55,253 bases of DNA from contig JANQRB010000060.1 in the NCBI GenBank assembly GCA_028284775.1, positions 1 to 55,253 on the forward strand, written 5' to 3'. The notes under the pieces were generated by a model. That model had not been told where the DNA came from, searched no databases, and worked only from the letters and a program-made list of their open reading frames with translations. This DNA is from Candidatus Kapaibacterium sp. Its GTDB lineage: Bacteria; Bacteroidota; Ignavibacteria; Kapaibacteriales; UBA7675. Below are positions 44,212 through 52,670 of the stretch, in pieces. The position numbers and the translations under genes were made by a program. The stretch's first letter is position 1, and the number at the start of each line of letters is the position of its first letter.

Positions 44212-44817
44212 ATGCTTTACACACTCGACATCATCGGTACGTTTGTCTTTGCAGTTTCCGGTGCTTTCAGAGCCATGAAATACGAGCTGGATGTGCTGGG
44301 CGTCCTTGTTGTTGCTGTAGCGACAGGCGTGGGCGGCGGCATTATTCGAGATCTGCTGTTGGGCGCTGTACCGCCCGCTGTTTTTCAGGACGAAGCCTAC
44401 CTGCTCGTCTGCCTGATCGCCGGCGCACTGGTAATTCCGTTGGCGCCGCGCATCGCCCGTCGATGGAACCGGGTTATGCTTGCCGACGCTGTCGGGCTCG
44501 GGGTGTTTGCGGCAATCGGCGCAGCAAAAAGCGCTGACTTCGGTCTGGGACCTCTGGGGATTATGATGATGGCGGCCATGACCGCTACCGGCGGGGGTGT
44601 GGTGCGCGACCTTCTGGTTAACGAAGTGCCGGCCGTCATTAAGAACGATTTTTATGCAACCGCCGCCATTGCAGGCGGCGGTGCTTTGTTGTTGGCGCAG
44701 TCGCTGGGCCTGGGACGTGAATTGCAGCTGTTGTCTGCGATGGTCGTCACGTCCGGCCTGCGTTTTTTAGCTATGAATGTTCAGATCGACCTGCTGAAAA
44801 TTCACAAAAAAGAGTAG
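44212..44817 (+). CDS. TRIC-type cation channel (UPF0126/YadS family)
   Basis: 201 residues from ATG 44212; the frame upstream has no family resemblance. Seven membrane helices in two similar halves with the TRIC signature in each: VGGGIIRDLLLGAVPPAVFQ and TGGGVVRDLLVNEVPAVIKN (GGGxxRDLLxxxxP). Members form trimeric potassium/cation channels in prokaryotes. The N-terminal helix begins MLYTLDIIGTFVFAVSGAFR, usual for the family. It stands alone. The leader contains GC-rich dyads; no strong ribosome site is visible. Confidence 0.93.
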   Translation: MLYTLDIIGTFVFAVSGAFRAMKYELDVLGVLVVAVATGVGGGIIRDLLLGAVPPAVFQDEAYLLVCLIAGALVIPLAPRIARRWNRVMLADAVGLGVFAAIGAAKSADFGLGPLGIMMMAAMTATGGGVVRDLLVNEVPAVIKNDFYATAAIAGGGALLLAQSLGLGRELQLLSAMVVTSGLRFLAMNVQIDLLKIHKKE

Positions 44818-44855
44818 GAAGCGAGCCGACGATACTAAAACTCCACGATCCAGGT

Positions 44856-46154
44856 TTAAAGATTCGCAATGATCATCAGATAGGACCAGAATGCCGTGTC
44901 TTCGCGACCGGGCGCAAAGATAGCCTTCATCAATTCGCCGGGTGCGAAGACGCTGCCGCCCCAAACGATGTTGGTCCCCGGCCGCACGCTGTAGTTAACA
45001 GACAGGTCTACTTCCTGACCAAAAGAAGATTCGCCATTGCCGCTTTCCTGTGTCGATGTAAAGTTGTGCGCGGTCAGGGCGACTTTTAACTTCTTGGGCA
45101 CCGCCTGGAATGATGCCGAGGCATACAGATCGGTCAGACCCAGTCCGGCCGTGTTGGTGACGGTGTTGATAAAATAGTCCATGTGGCCGTAAAACTTGTG
45201 ATTGGTTGCGAAGGGCGTCGCGAAGGTATTGTTGTCGGTCCTGACATCGGCCGGGTCGGTACCGGAGAGCAGGTCGCCGGCAAGCGCGAAGGTCCAGTCA
45301 CCCTGTTGATACGCGACAGTCAGGGAGGCCAGATAGGCGGCAAGATCCAGCTTGAGGGCTTCGCCTTCTTCGCCGGGAGTCATTATACCCTGCGTACCGC
45401 TCTGGTAGGCGGCTTCCAGAGTTGTGCTGAACTTGCCGAATGTGCCGACATAATTGACGCCGCCCGTAATTCGGCTCAGGTCATTGTCACGTCCGTTACT
45501 TTCCCTGCTATTGTCTTCCAGGAGCGCGAAGACATCCAGTTTGTTGTCTTTGCTCAGGTCGAATGAAGTCCATAAGCCATAAAGTGTTTGACTTTGATTG
45601 GCTTTGACGTCGTCGATAGGATACGCGCCGGGATTGGCATTGCCGATGTAGGCGTTCGCTTCATTCAGAACGATGGCGAAGGCGTCGGCACGAAAAGCGT
45701 CATTATACATGAACCGTGCGCCGTCAAAGGAACGGCCGACAAAATGCCAGCCGACCGGGCCGATAAAACGCTGGGTACCATAGAGCATCTCGAAGCGTCC
45801 GGCCTGGAGGTCGAGCGGCGTATCGAATAAGTTGCTGATGCGCACCCAGACCTGGTGGGCATCAAGGTTGCCCGTGTTGGTCAATGTGTTGGCTTCGCTT
45901 CCGAGCACGCGTGAATCCTGGATCTGACCGAAAAAAGTAAGCTGCTCGCCGATTGTTTTTTGCAGACCGACGCGCGTCCGCAGATTCGTGATCGTCAGTG
46001 GATCGCTGTCGTTGGAAAAATCGCGGGCGTCGACCTCGCTGCGCAGAAGCAGTTGGGCGTTGAATTGCCACTCTTCCGATTGATCTTTGTCTTCCGCCAA
46101 CGTGCTGAGATGCGCCGTCAGCAGCGCGGTCGCTACTACAAGTGCAGCTTTCAT
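44856..46154 (-). CDS. alginate-export-family outer-membrane porin
   Basis: 432 residues from ATG 46154 (GGAGAG upstream); an upstream ATG at 46184 gives ten extra residues and is less likely. The signal peptide is KAALVVATALLTAHLSTLAE. The mature protein reads as alternating amphipathic strands (FNAQLLLRSEVDARDF, LQKTIGEQLTFFGQIQDSRV, DLQAGRFEMLYGTQRFIGPV), typical of the AlgE-like alginate-export porins. Substrate is unlikely to be alginate here; related proteins near respiratory genes may carry small solutes. It is the last gene of the Rrf2 / haem-copper-like / porin unit. Confidence 0.82.
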   Translation of the reverse strand: MKAALVVATALLTAHLSTLAEDKDQSEEWQFNAQLLLRSEVDARDFSNDSDPLTITNLRTRVGLQKTIGEQLTFFGQIQDSRVLGSEANTLTNTGNLDAHQVWVRISNLFDTPLDLQAGRFEMLYGTQRFIGPVGWHFVGRSFDGARFMYNDAFRADAFAIVLNEANAYIGNANPGAYPIDDVKANQSQTLYGLWTSFDLSKDNKLDVFALLEDNSRESNGRDNDLSRITGGVNYVGTFGKFSTTLEAAYQSGTQGIMTPGEEGEALKLDLAAYLASLTVAYQQGDWTFALAGDLLSGTDPADVRTDNNTFATPFATNHKFYGHMDYFINTVTNTAGLGLTDLYASASFQAVPKKLKVALTAHNFTSTQESGNGESSFGQEVDLSVNYSVRPGTNIVWGGSVFAPGELMKAIFAPGREDTAFWSYLMIIANL

Positions 46155-46184
46155 CGTTTGCTCTCCGCAGAATGTGTGAAACAA

Positions 46185-47519
46185 TTATTGTTGCCAGACC
46201 GCAAGCCCGGAAGCTATCTCCCTGCCTTGCGTTGTGACCAGCCGTCCGTACATGAAAGTGATGATGATCAGAGCCAGACCGCACAGAGTAGCGCCGCCCT
46301 GGCCCACAAGGTAAAGACTGCCGCTCAAGGCGGGTGCCGGCTGCCCCAGCCACAACGCAAAAATCGGCAGCGCCGTCAGCAGCAGGCACAGGACCATCAA
46401 AGCAGCAGCAAGAGCGAAGTGCTTCAGAGGCCGCAGCGCCCCTTCCGAAATAATGTGATCCGGCCGTCCGGCTGCCATGCCCTGCCACAGCAACACAAAA
46501 CTCACCAGGCCCAGCAGCTTCCAGTGCAGATAGGCAATCTGAATGACGCGCTGCTGAATCAGCAGGTCGGCGCCCGGCAGGATCGGTACAATTTCCATGA
46601 TGGCTTTAGCCAGAAAAAAAGCCGCCGCAATGCGGCCGGCCCAGCCCAGGCGAAGCAATTCGGCCTCTCTGATGAAGAGAACGTTTAGGCTTGCAATCGC
46701 AAGCCCCGTCAGATGAGCCAGGACAATCAGCCAGTCCGGCAGCAGGTCCGGTGTTGCCAGGCGCACGGCGCTGCCGACGATGGCAATGATGTACACAAGG
46801 AGCAGCAATTGCAGGCGTCCGCACTCCCGCTGCCCCTGCCCGGACCGGACGAGAACGAGCGCCATAATGCCAAGCATCAGCCAGCCTTCCGTGTATAGTT
46901 GCAGGAAAGCCTGCACCACACTTTGAGTAATCGCCGGCGTGGCCATACCCAGTATTCTCAGGACAGTGAGCAGGCCGGTCGCGGCGGCGGCCAGTACAAG
47001 AAATGCCGCTGCGCCAATTGCATAGCGCAAGGCCGGCGGCCAGGGTCTATCGCGCATACGCCGGACCGCCGCTGCCAGGAGCCCGAGAAAGAAAAGCCAG
47101 AGCAGCATGTTTGCGGTAGAGAATGCTATGGACACAAGCCCGTAGCCCTGCAGCCAGAAGGACAGCAATGCCGCAGCCGTCATCACCTGAATCAGATAAA
47201 AGTGGATGCCGATCAGCCTCTGCTCTCGTCTGCTGAATTCAAAGCCCTCGAGGCGGCTGAGCTGTCGATACAGGAGTCCCATCAGCAATGCGCCGGCCCA
47301 GCCGAAAAAGGCAACATGGCTATGGGCGTGAAGACAATGTTTAAAGGGCACGAGCAGCGCAGACGCCATTAAGAAAGAGGAACGCAGGTAGGTACCGAGC
47401 AAGAGACTGACGATGAGCCATCCGAGGGCGGCGATCAGCCAATAGCGTAGGTCCAGTGCCGGCCGCCGCAGGAGTTCGGCCCGGCTGTTTGTGGACGAGA
47501 TACCTGTCTGCTGAAGCAT
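46185..47519 (-). CDS. 12-TM haem-copper-oxidase-like (NnrS/cytochrome oxidase-type) membrane protein
   Basis: 444 residues with about 12 membrane helices. His-rich positions in helices resemble haem ligands: HCLHAHSHVAFFGWAG (about 61-76), HFYLIQVMTAAALL, LAHLTGLAIASLN, YLHWKLLGLVSFVLLWQGMA. The pattern is reminiscent of subunit I of haem-copper oxidases and of NnrS, but no complete oxidase or NOR signature is visible and no cytochrome c or subunit II gene follows. It lies directly after an Rrf2 regulator, and the porin gene follows with 30 bp spacing. A role in nitric-oxide or oxygen handling is inferred from context. Confidence 0.65.
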   Translation of the reverse strand: MLQQTGISSTNSRAELLRRPALDLRYWLIAALGWLIVSLLLGTYLRSSFLMASALLVPFKHCLHAHSHVAFFGWAGALLMGLLYRQLSRLEGFEFSRREQRLIGIHFYLIQVMTAAALLSFWLQGYGLVSIAFSTANMLLWLFFLGLLAAAVRRMRDRPWPPALRYAIGAAAFLVLAAAATGLLTVLRILGMATPAITQSVVQAFLQLYTEGWLMLGIMALVLVRSGQGQRECGRLQLLLLVYIIAIVGSAVRLATPDLLPDWLIVLAHLTGLAIASLNVLFIREAELLRLGWAGRIAAAFFLAKAIMEIVPILPGADLLIQQRVIQIAYLHWKLLGLVSFVLLWQGMAAGRPDHIISEGALRPLKHFALAAALMVLCLLLTALPIFALWLGQPAPALSGSLYLVGQGGATLCGLALIIITFMYGRLVTTQGREIASGLAVWQQ

Positions 47520-47581
47520 TATCGTTGCCGATTTGTTGGATGAGCTTTGCTCAGGAAGAGCAGGCGAATCCTAAGGTCCAT

Positions 47582-48079
47582 TCAGGGCGTCAGGCGTAAT
47601 CCCTCGCTACGAATCTGCTGCGCCAGCTCAGCCAGATTCACCGATTCGAGCATGTGATGCAATTTGTCCCGCAGGCCACTCCAGTATTGATGCATAGGGC
47701 AGGGCTGTGCATCTCCGCAATCCGGCAAACCCAGTAAACAGCCGGTAAAGAGTGCCTCGCCATCGATAATTCTGACAATGTCCAGCGGCGTTATGGTATT
47801 GGCCGGTCTGGCCAGCGCAACGCCTCCGCCAGGGCCGCGATAGCTTAGCACGATATCGGCCTGCGCCAGTTTCTGGAATATCTTCGCCAGAAAAGAAAAG
47901 GATATCTCCAGCTCGAGGGCGATTTGTCGGATGCCGATGTATCCGCCCGCTTCGGCTTCACGCGTCGCCAGATACAGCAGCGCCCGAAGCGTGTAGTTGC
48001 AGGATTTCGACAGTATCGGCGGTTGAGAAATCAGATATCGGACTCCTTTATCCGAAATTACGGAATACTTCTCGACCAT
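47582..48079 (-). CDS. Rrf2-family transcriptional regulator (probable Fe-S sensor) 1
   Basis: About 165 residues from ATG 48079. The winged-helix starts LSKSCNYTLRALLYLATREA, with the recognition segment ELEISFSFLAKIFQKLAQAD and the wing SYRGPGGGVALARPANTITP. Three Cys are spaced Cx6Cx5C (CLLGLPDCGDAQPCPMH), as in the Fe-S-binding Rrf2 group (IscR/NsrR use Cx5Cx5C or similar). The usual initiator Met before LSKS is absent: the codon is ATA (Ile), giving an N-terminal extension of about 26 residues from the nearest ATG. An AAAGGAG lies 19 nt upstream of that ATA, so an alternative start nearer the conserved domain is possible. It heads the haem-copper/porin unit and probably controls it. Confidence 0.85.
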   Translation of the reverse strand: MVEKYSVISDKGVRYLISQPPILSKSCNYTLRALLYLATREAEAGGYIGIRQIALELEISFSFLAKIFQKLAQADIVLSYRGPGGGVALARPANTITPLDIVRIIDGEALFTGCLLGLPDCGDAQPCPMHQYWSGLRDKLHHMLESVNLAELAQQIRSEGLRLTP

Positions 48080-48312
48080 GCAAGTGGAGCCGGAAAGCTT
48101 TGATCTGAAAACAATGGCCTGTGAATTCAAACTTGTGTTGCGAAGGAGTATCTCTGTCTGCTCCAAGGCATCCGAATGCCAACCATGTTTCGGTCAGGTG
48201 TAGCAAGCCGAAGATGGTCTGAATGAATTGAACAATGCGATAGTACGTTATTGCTGAATTGGGAATCGCAGCAACAGTGCTTAAAGCGTGAACATCATCA
48301 GTAAGGCGGTTC

Positions 48313-49320
48313 TTAACGAAATAGTCTAAGCCTGTTGGTTTCTACCAGAAGCGAATCGTAGTGTAAGGCGCCGTCGGCATCGACGTGTACATAGTTATAC
48401 TTTAGAGCGGCAATGCCGAGCACTCCTCTTATGAATAGTACAGTCGCCAGTACGTCGGCTTCTTCGGCGGAAGCAGCCAGAACGCTGGCGCTTTGGCTGT
48501 CGGCAGCCGGATATCCACTTGAGGGGTCAAGAATATGGTGATAGCGTTTACCCTGCTCCACAAAGGCGCGTTCGTAATCGCCGCTGGTTGCGATCGCAAA
48601 ATCCTGAAGGCTGAGGGTGGCAACAAGTTGCTCCGTACGGCGCGGGTGTTTAATACCGACGGTCCAGGCGCGGTCGGCGGATTTCCGGCCCGAGGCATAA
48701 ATATCGCCGCCCGCATTAACAAAAAAATCCCGTAGCCCCTGTGCGCGCAAGACAGCCGTCATGCGGTCGATTGCATAGCCCTTGGCAATCCCGCCCAGGT
48801 CAAGTCGCATGCCCTGCCTGGCGAGAAAGGCACTCGTATCGCTTTGATTGAGCTGCAGGTGTCTCATAGCGACCAGGGGGAGCAAAGCGGCGATGCTGTC
48901 CTTTGCCGGTACGCGCGGCTGTTCATCATCGCTGAAGCCCCACAATTCCGATAGAGGGCCGATGCAGATAGTAAAGACCTCATCGTAACGTCGCGCATAT
49001 GCCGCTGCCCGTTCCAGAATAGCGAAAGTCTCCGGGGAGATGCGGCGCGGCGCCCTGCCGGCCTGTGTGTTAAGCAGACTTATTTCGCTAGTGTCGCGCT
49101 GAGCACTTAACAAAGCCTCAACGCGTTCCGCTTCCCGGAAAGCCAGGTAGAGTGCCTGCTTGCATTCGTTTACATTCGTGTGAACTGCGCTGACATCCAC
49201 AAGCGTACCCATCAGGTACTTGGACACTTCCAGCTCGTAGGCATGCTGGCCGTAGGCTATCTGATGACCTGGCCCGCAAAGCAGCAGCAGGCCGTATATC
49301 AGTTTAATGCGTAATGCCAT
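48313..49320 (-). CDS. apbE: FAD:protein FMN transferase ApbE
   Basis: About 335 residues from ATG 49320 (GGGGAT upstream); ATG 49335 is in frame and possible. ApbE transfers FMN from FAD to a Thr/Ser in extracytoplasmic flavoproteins. Signals: N-terminal hydrophobic segment (IKLIYGLLLLCGPGHQIAYG), MGTLVDVSAV, LDLGGIAKGYAIDRM, NAGGDIYASGRK, IATSGDYERAF and YHHILDPSSGYPAADSQSAS. These cover the flavin and Mg sites. Last gene of the operon cytochrome lipoprotein / TlpA / DUF4266 / DUF3570 / NusG-II / ApbE; it overlaps the preceding gene. No RnfG/NqrC-type FMN-binding domain is encoded in the operon, which makes the acceptor protein of interest. Confidence 0.95.
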   Translation of the reverse strand: MALRIKLIYGLLLLCGPGHQIAYGQHAYELEVSKYLMGTLVDVSAVHTNVNECKQALYLAFREAERVEALLSAQRDTSEISLLNTQAGRAPRRISPETFAILERAAAYARRYDEVFTICIGPLSELWGFSDDEQPRVPAKDSIAALLPLVAMRHLQLNQSDTSAFLARQGMRLDLGGIAKGYAIDRMTAVLRAQGLRDFFVNAGGDIYASGRKSADRAWTVGIKHPRRTEQLVATLSLQDFAIATSGDYERAFVEQGKRYHHILDPSSGYPAADSQSASVLAASAEEADVLATVLFIRGVLGIAALKYNYVHVDADGALHYDSLLVETNRLRLFR

Positions 49321-49981
49321 CGATCCCCGTTTCATTGCTGCCGGCCAGCGTAATACGAATCCGGTTGGGTATACAAACCAGCGATTCGCCCGCCTGCCGG
49401 ATGGCGCCCATTTTCAGGCAGGTCTGATGGCGGCATGATGCATCGACGATCCGCACGGCGCCTTCGCTGACGGAGAGCGTAATTGCGCCGCGTGATCCTT
49501 CAACCCGATGAGTCTTGCGCGGCTCATCCAGCGAAACCCGTCCGATCAGCAGCGGCCCTTGAAATATTTCGGCGCTTGTAGCGCTTGCGCCGCCGCCGAC
49601 GGCAAAGCGAAGCAGAGTCGGATTAAGCAGTGTCGCGGGAAGCTCGAGCCTGCGGGCGATGCCGGCCAGCTCGTCCGCGTACCCGGCCGCGCCGTCGCGA
49701 TAGTCGATCAGCCGGCCCTGCCGAATGAAAACAAGGTCGCCGGTATGTTCGCCGCGCAGCGGAAACTCGCGGTAGACAATTCGTTTGCCGGCTGCCATTG
49801 CACTCAGGAGGGGGTGCAGCAGTTCGGACGCCTCGGCCGGACGGTTGGTAACGAGGTCAATCGAGAAGTTATCATTGTCACTACGGCACGTCCGAAGGAC
49901 TGCGGCCCTGCCGGTAAATTGGGTGGCGAGCATTCCGCCGAGTAGCATGCCGCCGTTGCGGAGAAAGCTGCGTCTGTTCAT
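49304..49981 (-). CDS. Tat-exported protein with NusG domain II
   Basis: 225 residues from ATG 49981, which has a purine-rich ribosome site (GGAAGGATAGGAAT). Twin-arginine signal NRRSFLRNGGMLLGGML, so it should be exported folded by Tat. The middle part (about 35-135) has no recognised domain. The C-terminal ~90 residues match NusG_II (DUF1312): GAITLSVSEGAVRIVDASC, then RHQTCLKMGAIRQAGESLVC and IPNRIRITLAG, with the typical Cys pair and CIPN ending. NusG-II proteins are repeatedly found next to ApbE and flavin-based electron-transfer genes. It overlaps apbE and is probably co-translated with it. Confidence 0.85.
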   Translation of the reverse strand: MNRRSFLRNGGMLLGGMLATQFTGRAAVLRTCRSDNDNFSIDLVTNRPAEASELLHPLLSAMAAGKRIVYREFPLRGEHTGDLVFIRQGRLIDYRDGAAGYADELAGIARRLELPATLLNPTLLRFAVGGGASATSAEIFQGPLLIGRVSLDEPRKTHRVEGSRGAITLSVSEGAVRIVDASCRHQTCLKMGAIRQAGESLVCIPNRIRITLAGSNETGIDGITH

Positions 49982-50036
49982 ATTCCTATCCTTCCAACCG
50001 TGAATCTTGTTGTGACATTCGCAGGAGATGCTGCGC

Positions 50037-51200
50037 TCAAAATCGATAACGATAGCCAATGCTCAGAATGTAGGCGTAAAGGGTTTCCAGCCGGCTGTGC
50101 CAATCCGCCGAGACGGTGTGGCGCAGATAAAACTTTAGTTTAACATTGAGGTCGGCGCTGTTTTCATACAACAGGCCGTGCAGAAATCCGGCATCTTTAA
50201 ACAATTCGCCTTCGAAGGAAGCCTGCAATTCCAGCTCGCCGCTGTAGGCCTCGTTTAGTTTGCTGTCGACCGCCATAAACTCTTCGGCCTCTGAATAAAC
50301 CGGCTTAAAGAAATAGGCCGCCGTCTGCCAGTAGCTGCGCAGACCGATGCCAAATGTAGCCTTGCCGTCTAAAATGTATTGCAGCAGTTGACCATGAAGC
50401 GTATGCGAGTTAATGTCCCAGTCATCCCAATAGTAGCGATAGCCGATCTGCAGCGAGGCCCCGGTGCTCACTTTGTACTTCAGCCGCAGGCCGGCTGCGT
50501 CGCGGCTGCGCGTCGAAGGGCTGACCGGCTCGAAGCTCAGCAGTGTGTTGCCGTCGACTATGCGCACTACCTGATACGCATCCGACAGCAGACCCTCATT
50601 TTCCGAATGCCAGACATCGATTTGCGCGAGGAGATCCCTGCTCAAAACCTGTGTCAGACCGCCGCTGAGAGTCGTCACGTCTTTGTCACGCTCCCAGCTT
50701 CGCGTTTGAGGGGCGACCTGGTCGAAGCTGCGGACGGCGCCTAACTGCAGAATGGTATTTTTTTTCGCAAAAGGATAAGAGAGACTGGCCGCCAAGGTCA
50801 GAGAGGTGTAATCGTGCTCCGTGCTGTAAAGAGTATTAAGTGAGACGCTGCCGTCGCCGAGCAACTGTGTGATCCCTGCGCCGAATTCGTGTCGCAGTTC
50901 GTCAGGCGTATCATCGCCACCGCCGGTCTTTTTGCTGGTCGCCGAGCTAATGCCGTCTACCTGGAAGGCGCTCTTCATCGATGCCGCGGAAATAACGTCC
51001 ACCAGATACCGACCGTTTAGGGCCGTGCTGGCGCCGACCTGTTTGCTCAATGAAAGCGAAGGATAAACAATGTTGACGCGAAAATTGTCGAAGTAACCGT
51101 TCATGGTAACCTGCAGCTCATCTTCGGGCAGCTCCTGCGCCGCGAGGAAGCCGCCGCATAAACAAATAAGCGCGAGGATACCGGCGGGGTACTTAACCAC
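50037..51200 (-). CDS. DUF3570 outer-membrane beta-barrel protein
   Basis: About 387 residues from GTG 51200, which overlaps the end of the DUF4266 gene by 8 bp; no ATG gives a signal peptide. The signal core is AGILALICLCGGFLAAQ. The remainder alternates as barrel strands (FGAGITQLLGDGSVSLNTLY, LAASLSYPFAKKNTILQLGA, ASLQIGYRYYWDDWDINSHT) and ends RLETLYAYILSIGYRYRF with a terminal Phe, as usual for Omp85-inserted barrels. Two motifs resemble ApbE targets (D-x-[IL]-S-G-A-[ST]): DVISAAS (68-74) and DGISSAT (82-88), each with the Gly replaced. DUF3570 regularly accompanies DUF4266 and ApbE. Confidence 0.85.
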   Translation of the reverse strand: MVKYPAGILALICLCGGFLAAQELPEDELQVTMNGYFDNFRVNIVYPSLSLSKQVGASTALNGRYLVDVISAASMKSAFQVDGISSATSKKTGGGDDTPDELRHEFGAGITQLLGDGSVSLNTLYSTEHDYTSLTLAASLSYPFAKKNTILQLGAVRSFDQVAPQTRSWERDKDVTTLSGGLTQVLSRDLLAQIDVWHSENEGLLSDAYQVVRIVDGNTLLSFEPVSPSTRSRDAAGLRLKYKVSTGASLQIGYRYYWDDWDINSHTLHGQLLQYILDGKATFGIGLRSYWQTAAYFFKPVYSEAEEFMAVDSKLNEAYSGELELQASFEGELFKDAGFLHGLLYENSADLNVKLKFYLRHTVSADWHSRLETLYAYILSIGYRYRF

Positions 51201-51411
51201 AGCCACAGCCTCCGCTTTGTGCGCCGGTCGCGCCGCTGGAACCTTCGCGATAGTCAATATGGTGCTCCTGGATGCCTTTGTCGATGGAATTTTCATCGAA
51301 GATCATGATGGGATCCGATAGTGTTTCGCGTTCCCAGGGCTGCACCACCACGCAGGACTGAAGCAGCGGCATCGTGAAGAGAAGGCCTGCGATGAATCTG
51401 ACGAACTTCAT
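51193..51411 (-). CDS. DUF4266 lipoprotein with C-terminal GGCGCG and SGAT motif
   Basis: 72 residues. Lipobox LLQSC (Cys20) with signal FVRFIAGLLFTMP. The mature part matches DUF4266: VVQPWERETLSDPIMIFDEN, then IQEHHIDYREG and the Gly/Cys ending SGGCGCG. SSGATGA (58-64) contains the SGAT core that ApbE flavinylates in FMN-binding domains, though the Asp that usually precedes it by three residues is not in the same place. Start overlaps the end of the TlpA gene (ATGA at 51408), and the stop is overlapped by DUF3570, so all three are coupled. Likely outer-membrane-anchored partner of the DUF3570 barrel. Confidence 0.88.
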   Translation of the reverse strand: MKFVRFIAGLLFTMPLLQSCVVVQPWERETLSDPIMIFDENSIDKGIQEHHIDYREGSSGATGAQSGGCGCG

Positions 51412-51926
51412 TTCTCCGCTCCTTCAGTCTGCTTTCGACCCAGTAACTCCCGAACTTCCCGCCGGTAGTGTTCCTGCTCACTGTCTTCATAGCCGGCATG
51501 CCGATAGCGCACGATTCCTTCTTCATCGATGAGCAGAGTTGTCGGCATGGTTTCCAGTCGATAAAGGGGCGGGATCTTTTGCTCGGGATCGCTGATGGAA
51601 ACAAATGGTAATTGCAGGTCAAGTTTCCGGAGAAAGCCCGCCATTTTGCGGCGATCGCTGTCGATATTGACCGCGAGGATGACGAAGTTGCTGTCGTTGA
51701 TCTCGCGATGGAGTTTCACCAAAAAAGGGAGCTCCCGGCGACACGGCCCGCACCATGAAGCCCAGAAGTCAAGCAGCACGACTTTGCCCCGCAAGTCGGA
51801 AAGCCGTAGACTCGAATCGTCAACGAGGCGGGCATCAAAGTCCGGCGCCGCTTCCCCGATTTCCTGAGCGTCAAGGCTGATGGGGAGGAGGAGCATCGCC
51901 ATCACTAACAAGCTCGCATACCGCAT
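51408..51926 (-). CDS. TlpA-like thioredoxin-domain protein
   Basis: About 172 residues from ATG 51926, which has AAGAGG about 9 nt upstream; an upstream ATG at 51932 leaves no room for it. Signal peptide MRYASLLVMAMLLLPISLDA. TlpA/ResA-type thioredoxin fold: GEAAPDFDARLVDDSSLRLS, LRGKVVLLDFWASWCGPCRR (active-site WCGPC), cis-Pro region TMPTTLLIDEEG. Such proteins reduce or isomerise periplasmic thiols, for example for haem attachment or metalloprotein maturation. In this operon it could act on the Cys-rich DUF4266 tail or on the cytochrome lipoprotein. It overlaps the DUF4266 start. Confidence 0.92.
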   Translation of the reverse strand: MRYASLLVMAMLLLPISLDAQEIGEAAPDFDARLVDDSSLRLSDLRGKVVLLDFWASWCGPCRRELPFLVKLHREINDSNFVILAVNIDSDRRKMAGFLRKLDLQLPFVSISDPEQKIPPLYRLETMPTTLLIDEEGIVRYRHAGYEDSEQEHYRREVRELLGRKQTEGAEK

Positions 51927-51982
51927 ATTCATACCTCTTCGTTTAGATCGTATCGATTTGATTCCATTATTGCGATTTGCTT

Positions 51983-52321
51983 TCAATTATCCCATTCGAC
52001 ACCGTGGCATTGATAGCAGGAAGGCGCGACGGTAATACGACCGTCGACGTCCGCCACACCGCCGCGAAGATCGGAATGGTGACAGTTGCCCGCGCTGCAG
52101 CCGCTTTGGTCGCTGAAGGGTCGCTCTTCACCGGCTTTATGCAGCGCCGCTCCGTGTTTGACGGTATGATCATCGGGGGGGCCGGTTTTGTCTTGAGCGG
52201 GATAAATACCGTCGCAGGCCGCCGTCAGCGTCACAGCCAGCACAGATAGTAGAACTACCGCGCAGGAAGAACATAAGGGCCTCCGGCTTCGATTGCCCGA
52301 TCGCAGCGAGTCGCTGAGCAC
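51983..52321 (-). CDS. small c-type cytochrome lipoprotein
   Basis: About 112 residues from GTG 52321; the open frame continues upstream to ATG 52435 but that part is Arg-rich and unlikely. A hydrophobic run (VVLLSVLAVTLTAACDG) ends in a plausible lipobox (TAAC). Two haem-type sites follow: CSAGNCHH (Cx4CH) and CYQCHG (CxxCH) near the C-terminus, with SDLRGGVADVDGRITVAPSC between; HGAALHKAGE precedes and could supply a distal ligand. This looks like a short di-haem or single-haem lipoprotein. First gene of the operon that continues with TlpA, DUF4266, DUF3570, NusG-II and ApbE. The start is uncertain. Confidence 0.7.
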   Translation of the reverse strand: MLSDSLRSGNRSRRPLCSSCAVVLLSVLAVTLTAACDGIYPAQDKTGPPDDHTVKHGAALHKAGEERPFSDQSGCSAGNCHHSDLRGGVADVDGRITVAPSCYQCHGVEWDN

Positions 52322-52670
52322 GTCCGAAATTTTCCGGAGACACTGAAGGAGAAATGACTGATGAGCATGAGAGCCTTCTCCTGTTGTTCGACTGTCCTGC
52401 CGGATGTATTCACGACTCTTTTTACGATACAGCATAGTTCTTCAAGCGATCAGAAAGTACAAGACTGGCCCCAGAGTGTATTCGGATGCGATATCAAATA
52501 CAGAACGAAGTCCAATGTTACAGGATTCCGGGCTGCGCGCGAAATAAATCCGAGCACCACCCTTCGCAGAGGAATCATAATGTATCAAATTCCAGTCGTC
52601 AACGCCTAAACAATTTCCCGCCCGGCCATTCGTTGCGGCTGATCATTGGCGACACATTTCGGGCGGGACT
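52322..52670. other. divergent promoter region of the redox operon and the second Rrf2 gene
   Basis: The minus-strand cytochrome operon and the plus-strand Rrf2 gene start from here, so operators for the Rrf2 protein are expected. I see no perfect dyad. In another minus-strand frame a good ribosome site (AGGAGAAGG) and ATG occur near 52365, but that frame is short and ends at TAG. Confidence 0.45.

Noticed and set aside
52361..52609. 82-aa plus-strand open frame before the second Rrf2 gene
   Set aside because: No start signal and no protein-like composition; lies in a divergent promoter region.
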